Source of the DNA: Nitrospinota bacterium
Lineage (GTDB): Bacteria > Nitrospinota > Nitrospinia > SZUA-224
Direction: 5' to 3'
Length of the DNA stretch: 6,465 nt
Assembly (NCBI GenBank): GCA_016212345.1
Contig: JACRGM010000089.1
Coordinates: 1-6,465 of the forward strand
Shown piece after piece: positions 6,337-6,465 of this stretch. The notes under the pieces were generated by a model. That model was not told where the DNA came from. It did not search any database and worked only from the letters and a program-made list of their open reading frames with translations. The position numbers were made by a program, and so were the translations under genes. Every line of letters begins with the position of its first letter. Position 1 is the stretch's first letter.

Positions 6337-6407
6337 GCCTAACATTCAAACTCACCTGCCTTGAGCGCCGCGAAGCGGCGGGAAAGGTCAGGTGCAGTGT
6401 GTTATGT
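6337..6407 (-). other. attC integron recombination site (canonical architecture)
   Basis: This 71-bp site has R' GTTAGGC (- strand; + strand GCCTAAC 6337-6343) and R'' ACATAAC (+ strand GTTATGT 6401-6407). An unpaired spacer follows (6344-6349 against 6399-6400). The stem is ACT (6350-6352) with AGT (6396-6398), CACCTG (6353-6358) with CAGGTG (6389-6394), and CCTT (6359-6362) with AAGG (6384-6387). Two bases on the R'' side, C6395 and T6388, are extrahelical. The hairpin is closed by CGCCGC-GAA-GCGGCG (6366-6380). An unpaired central spacer, two extrahelical bases on one arm, and a conserved R' with looser R'' are the structural marks of attC, and they set the orientation as - strand, agreeing with the genes. 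It is the 3' site of the cassette lying to its right. Confidence 0.88.
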
Positions 6408-6465
6408 TTTCTTTTTTTTCAAGTTTTTTGTAACCAACAAATAATAAAACAACAAACGCAACTAA
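6388..6465 (-). CDS. C-terminal end of a cassette membrane protein (partial)
   Basis: Reading the - strand from the right edge in frame 1 gives 25 residues, LVAFVVLLFVGYKKLEKKE followed by NITHCT, then TGA at 6390-6388. The hydrophobic run followed by a Lys/Glu-rich tail looks like the end of a last transmembrane helix with a charged cytoplasmic tail. The stop codon lies inside the attC stem, a common arrangement for cassette genes, so this is most likely the gene of the preceding cassette. Of the other two - strand frames, one begins with TAG at the edge and the other stops after 14 codons. The family cannot be identified from this fragment. Confidence 0.55.
   Translation of the reverse strand, partial: LVAFVVLLFVGYKKLEKKENITHCT

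Larger units (their letters stand above)
5500..6342 (-). mobile_element. Integron gene cassette carrying a DUF433/DUF5615 toxin-antitoxin pair
   Basis: Using the established crossover point G^TTAGGC in the attC R' box, the - strand unit starts with TTAGGC at 6342-6337 and ends with G at 5500, giving 843 bp. It contains a leader with a possible promoter, two overlapping genes, and its own attC at the 3' end. Toxin-antitoxin modules with their own promoters are well known in chromosomal integron arrays, where they stabilise the cassettes. The composition differs from the left part of the window (mixed CGN and AGA/AGG Arg codons, less ATA). No integrase is in view, so whether this is part of a complete integron or an attC cluster without an integrase cannot be decided here. 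Confidence 0.7.

Noticed and set aside
5948..6364. Open frame of 138 codons on the + strand (and a second at 5970-6215)
   Set aside because: Both are antisense to the DUF433/DUF5615 pair, whose family motifs are unmistakable, and the longer one runs into the attC.
5471..6465. CRISPR array or tRNA in the right-hand region, suggested by repeated hairpins
   Set aside because: There are no regularly spaced direct repeats and no cloverleaf with an anticodon arm; the hairpins are explained by attC-type sites.

Overview
This is a bacterial chromosomal window. PriA (replication restart) is a bacterial protein, and a lipobox and integron attC sites are also present. The left two thirds (1-4992) are AT-rich, and Arg codons are mostly AGA/AGG with frequent ATA for Ile. 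That composition fits an uncultured, possibly anaerobic or thermophile-related lineage, but I cannot assign a phylum from the sequence alone.

Layout, left to right. (1) The 3' ~96% of priA on the + strand, cut by the left edge, with two palindromic repeats read in frame inside its linker. (2) A 127-bp MITE-like palindromic element (2317-2443) that fills almost the whole gap to the next gene. (3) A two-gene + strand unit: a membrane-anchored TPR protein made of two ~250-residue copies of the same TPR array, then, 3 bp later, an SGNH/GDSL-type hydrolase with a lipoprotein signal. Both products are predicted to act outside the cytoplasmic membrane. (4) From 5026 rightwards everything is on the - strand and looks like a piece of an integron cassette array with no integrase in view: a small polytopic membrane protein, an attC-like site (5494-5640), a DUF433/DUF5615 antitoxin-toxin pair, a well-formed attC site (6337-6407), and the C-terminal tail of another cassette gene whose stop codon lies inside that attC.

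The most notable result is the cassette array. The two attC sites point the same way as the genes, and crossover points in their GTTAGGC boxes define an 843-bp cassette (5500-6342) carrying a toxin-antitoxin module. The array reads leftwards, so any integrase and attI would lie to the right of the window. The leftmost gene starts 23 bp past the attC but has no complete attC after it; only a GTTATGA box overlapping its stop codon remains. It is therefore either a terminal cassette that lost its site or the first host gene beyond the array.

Other points worth attention are the palindromes translated within PriA, the mobile-like element abutting a start codon that has no visible ribosome binding site, and the gap-free 257-residue internal duplication of the TPR protein.
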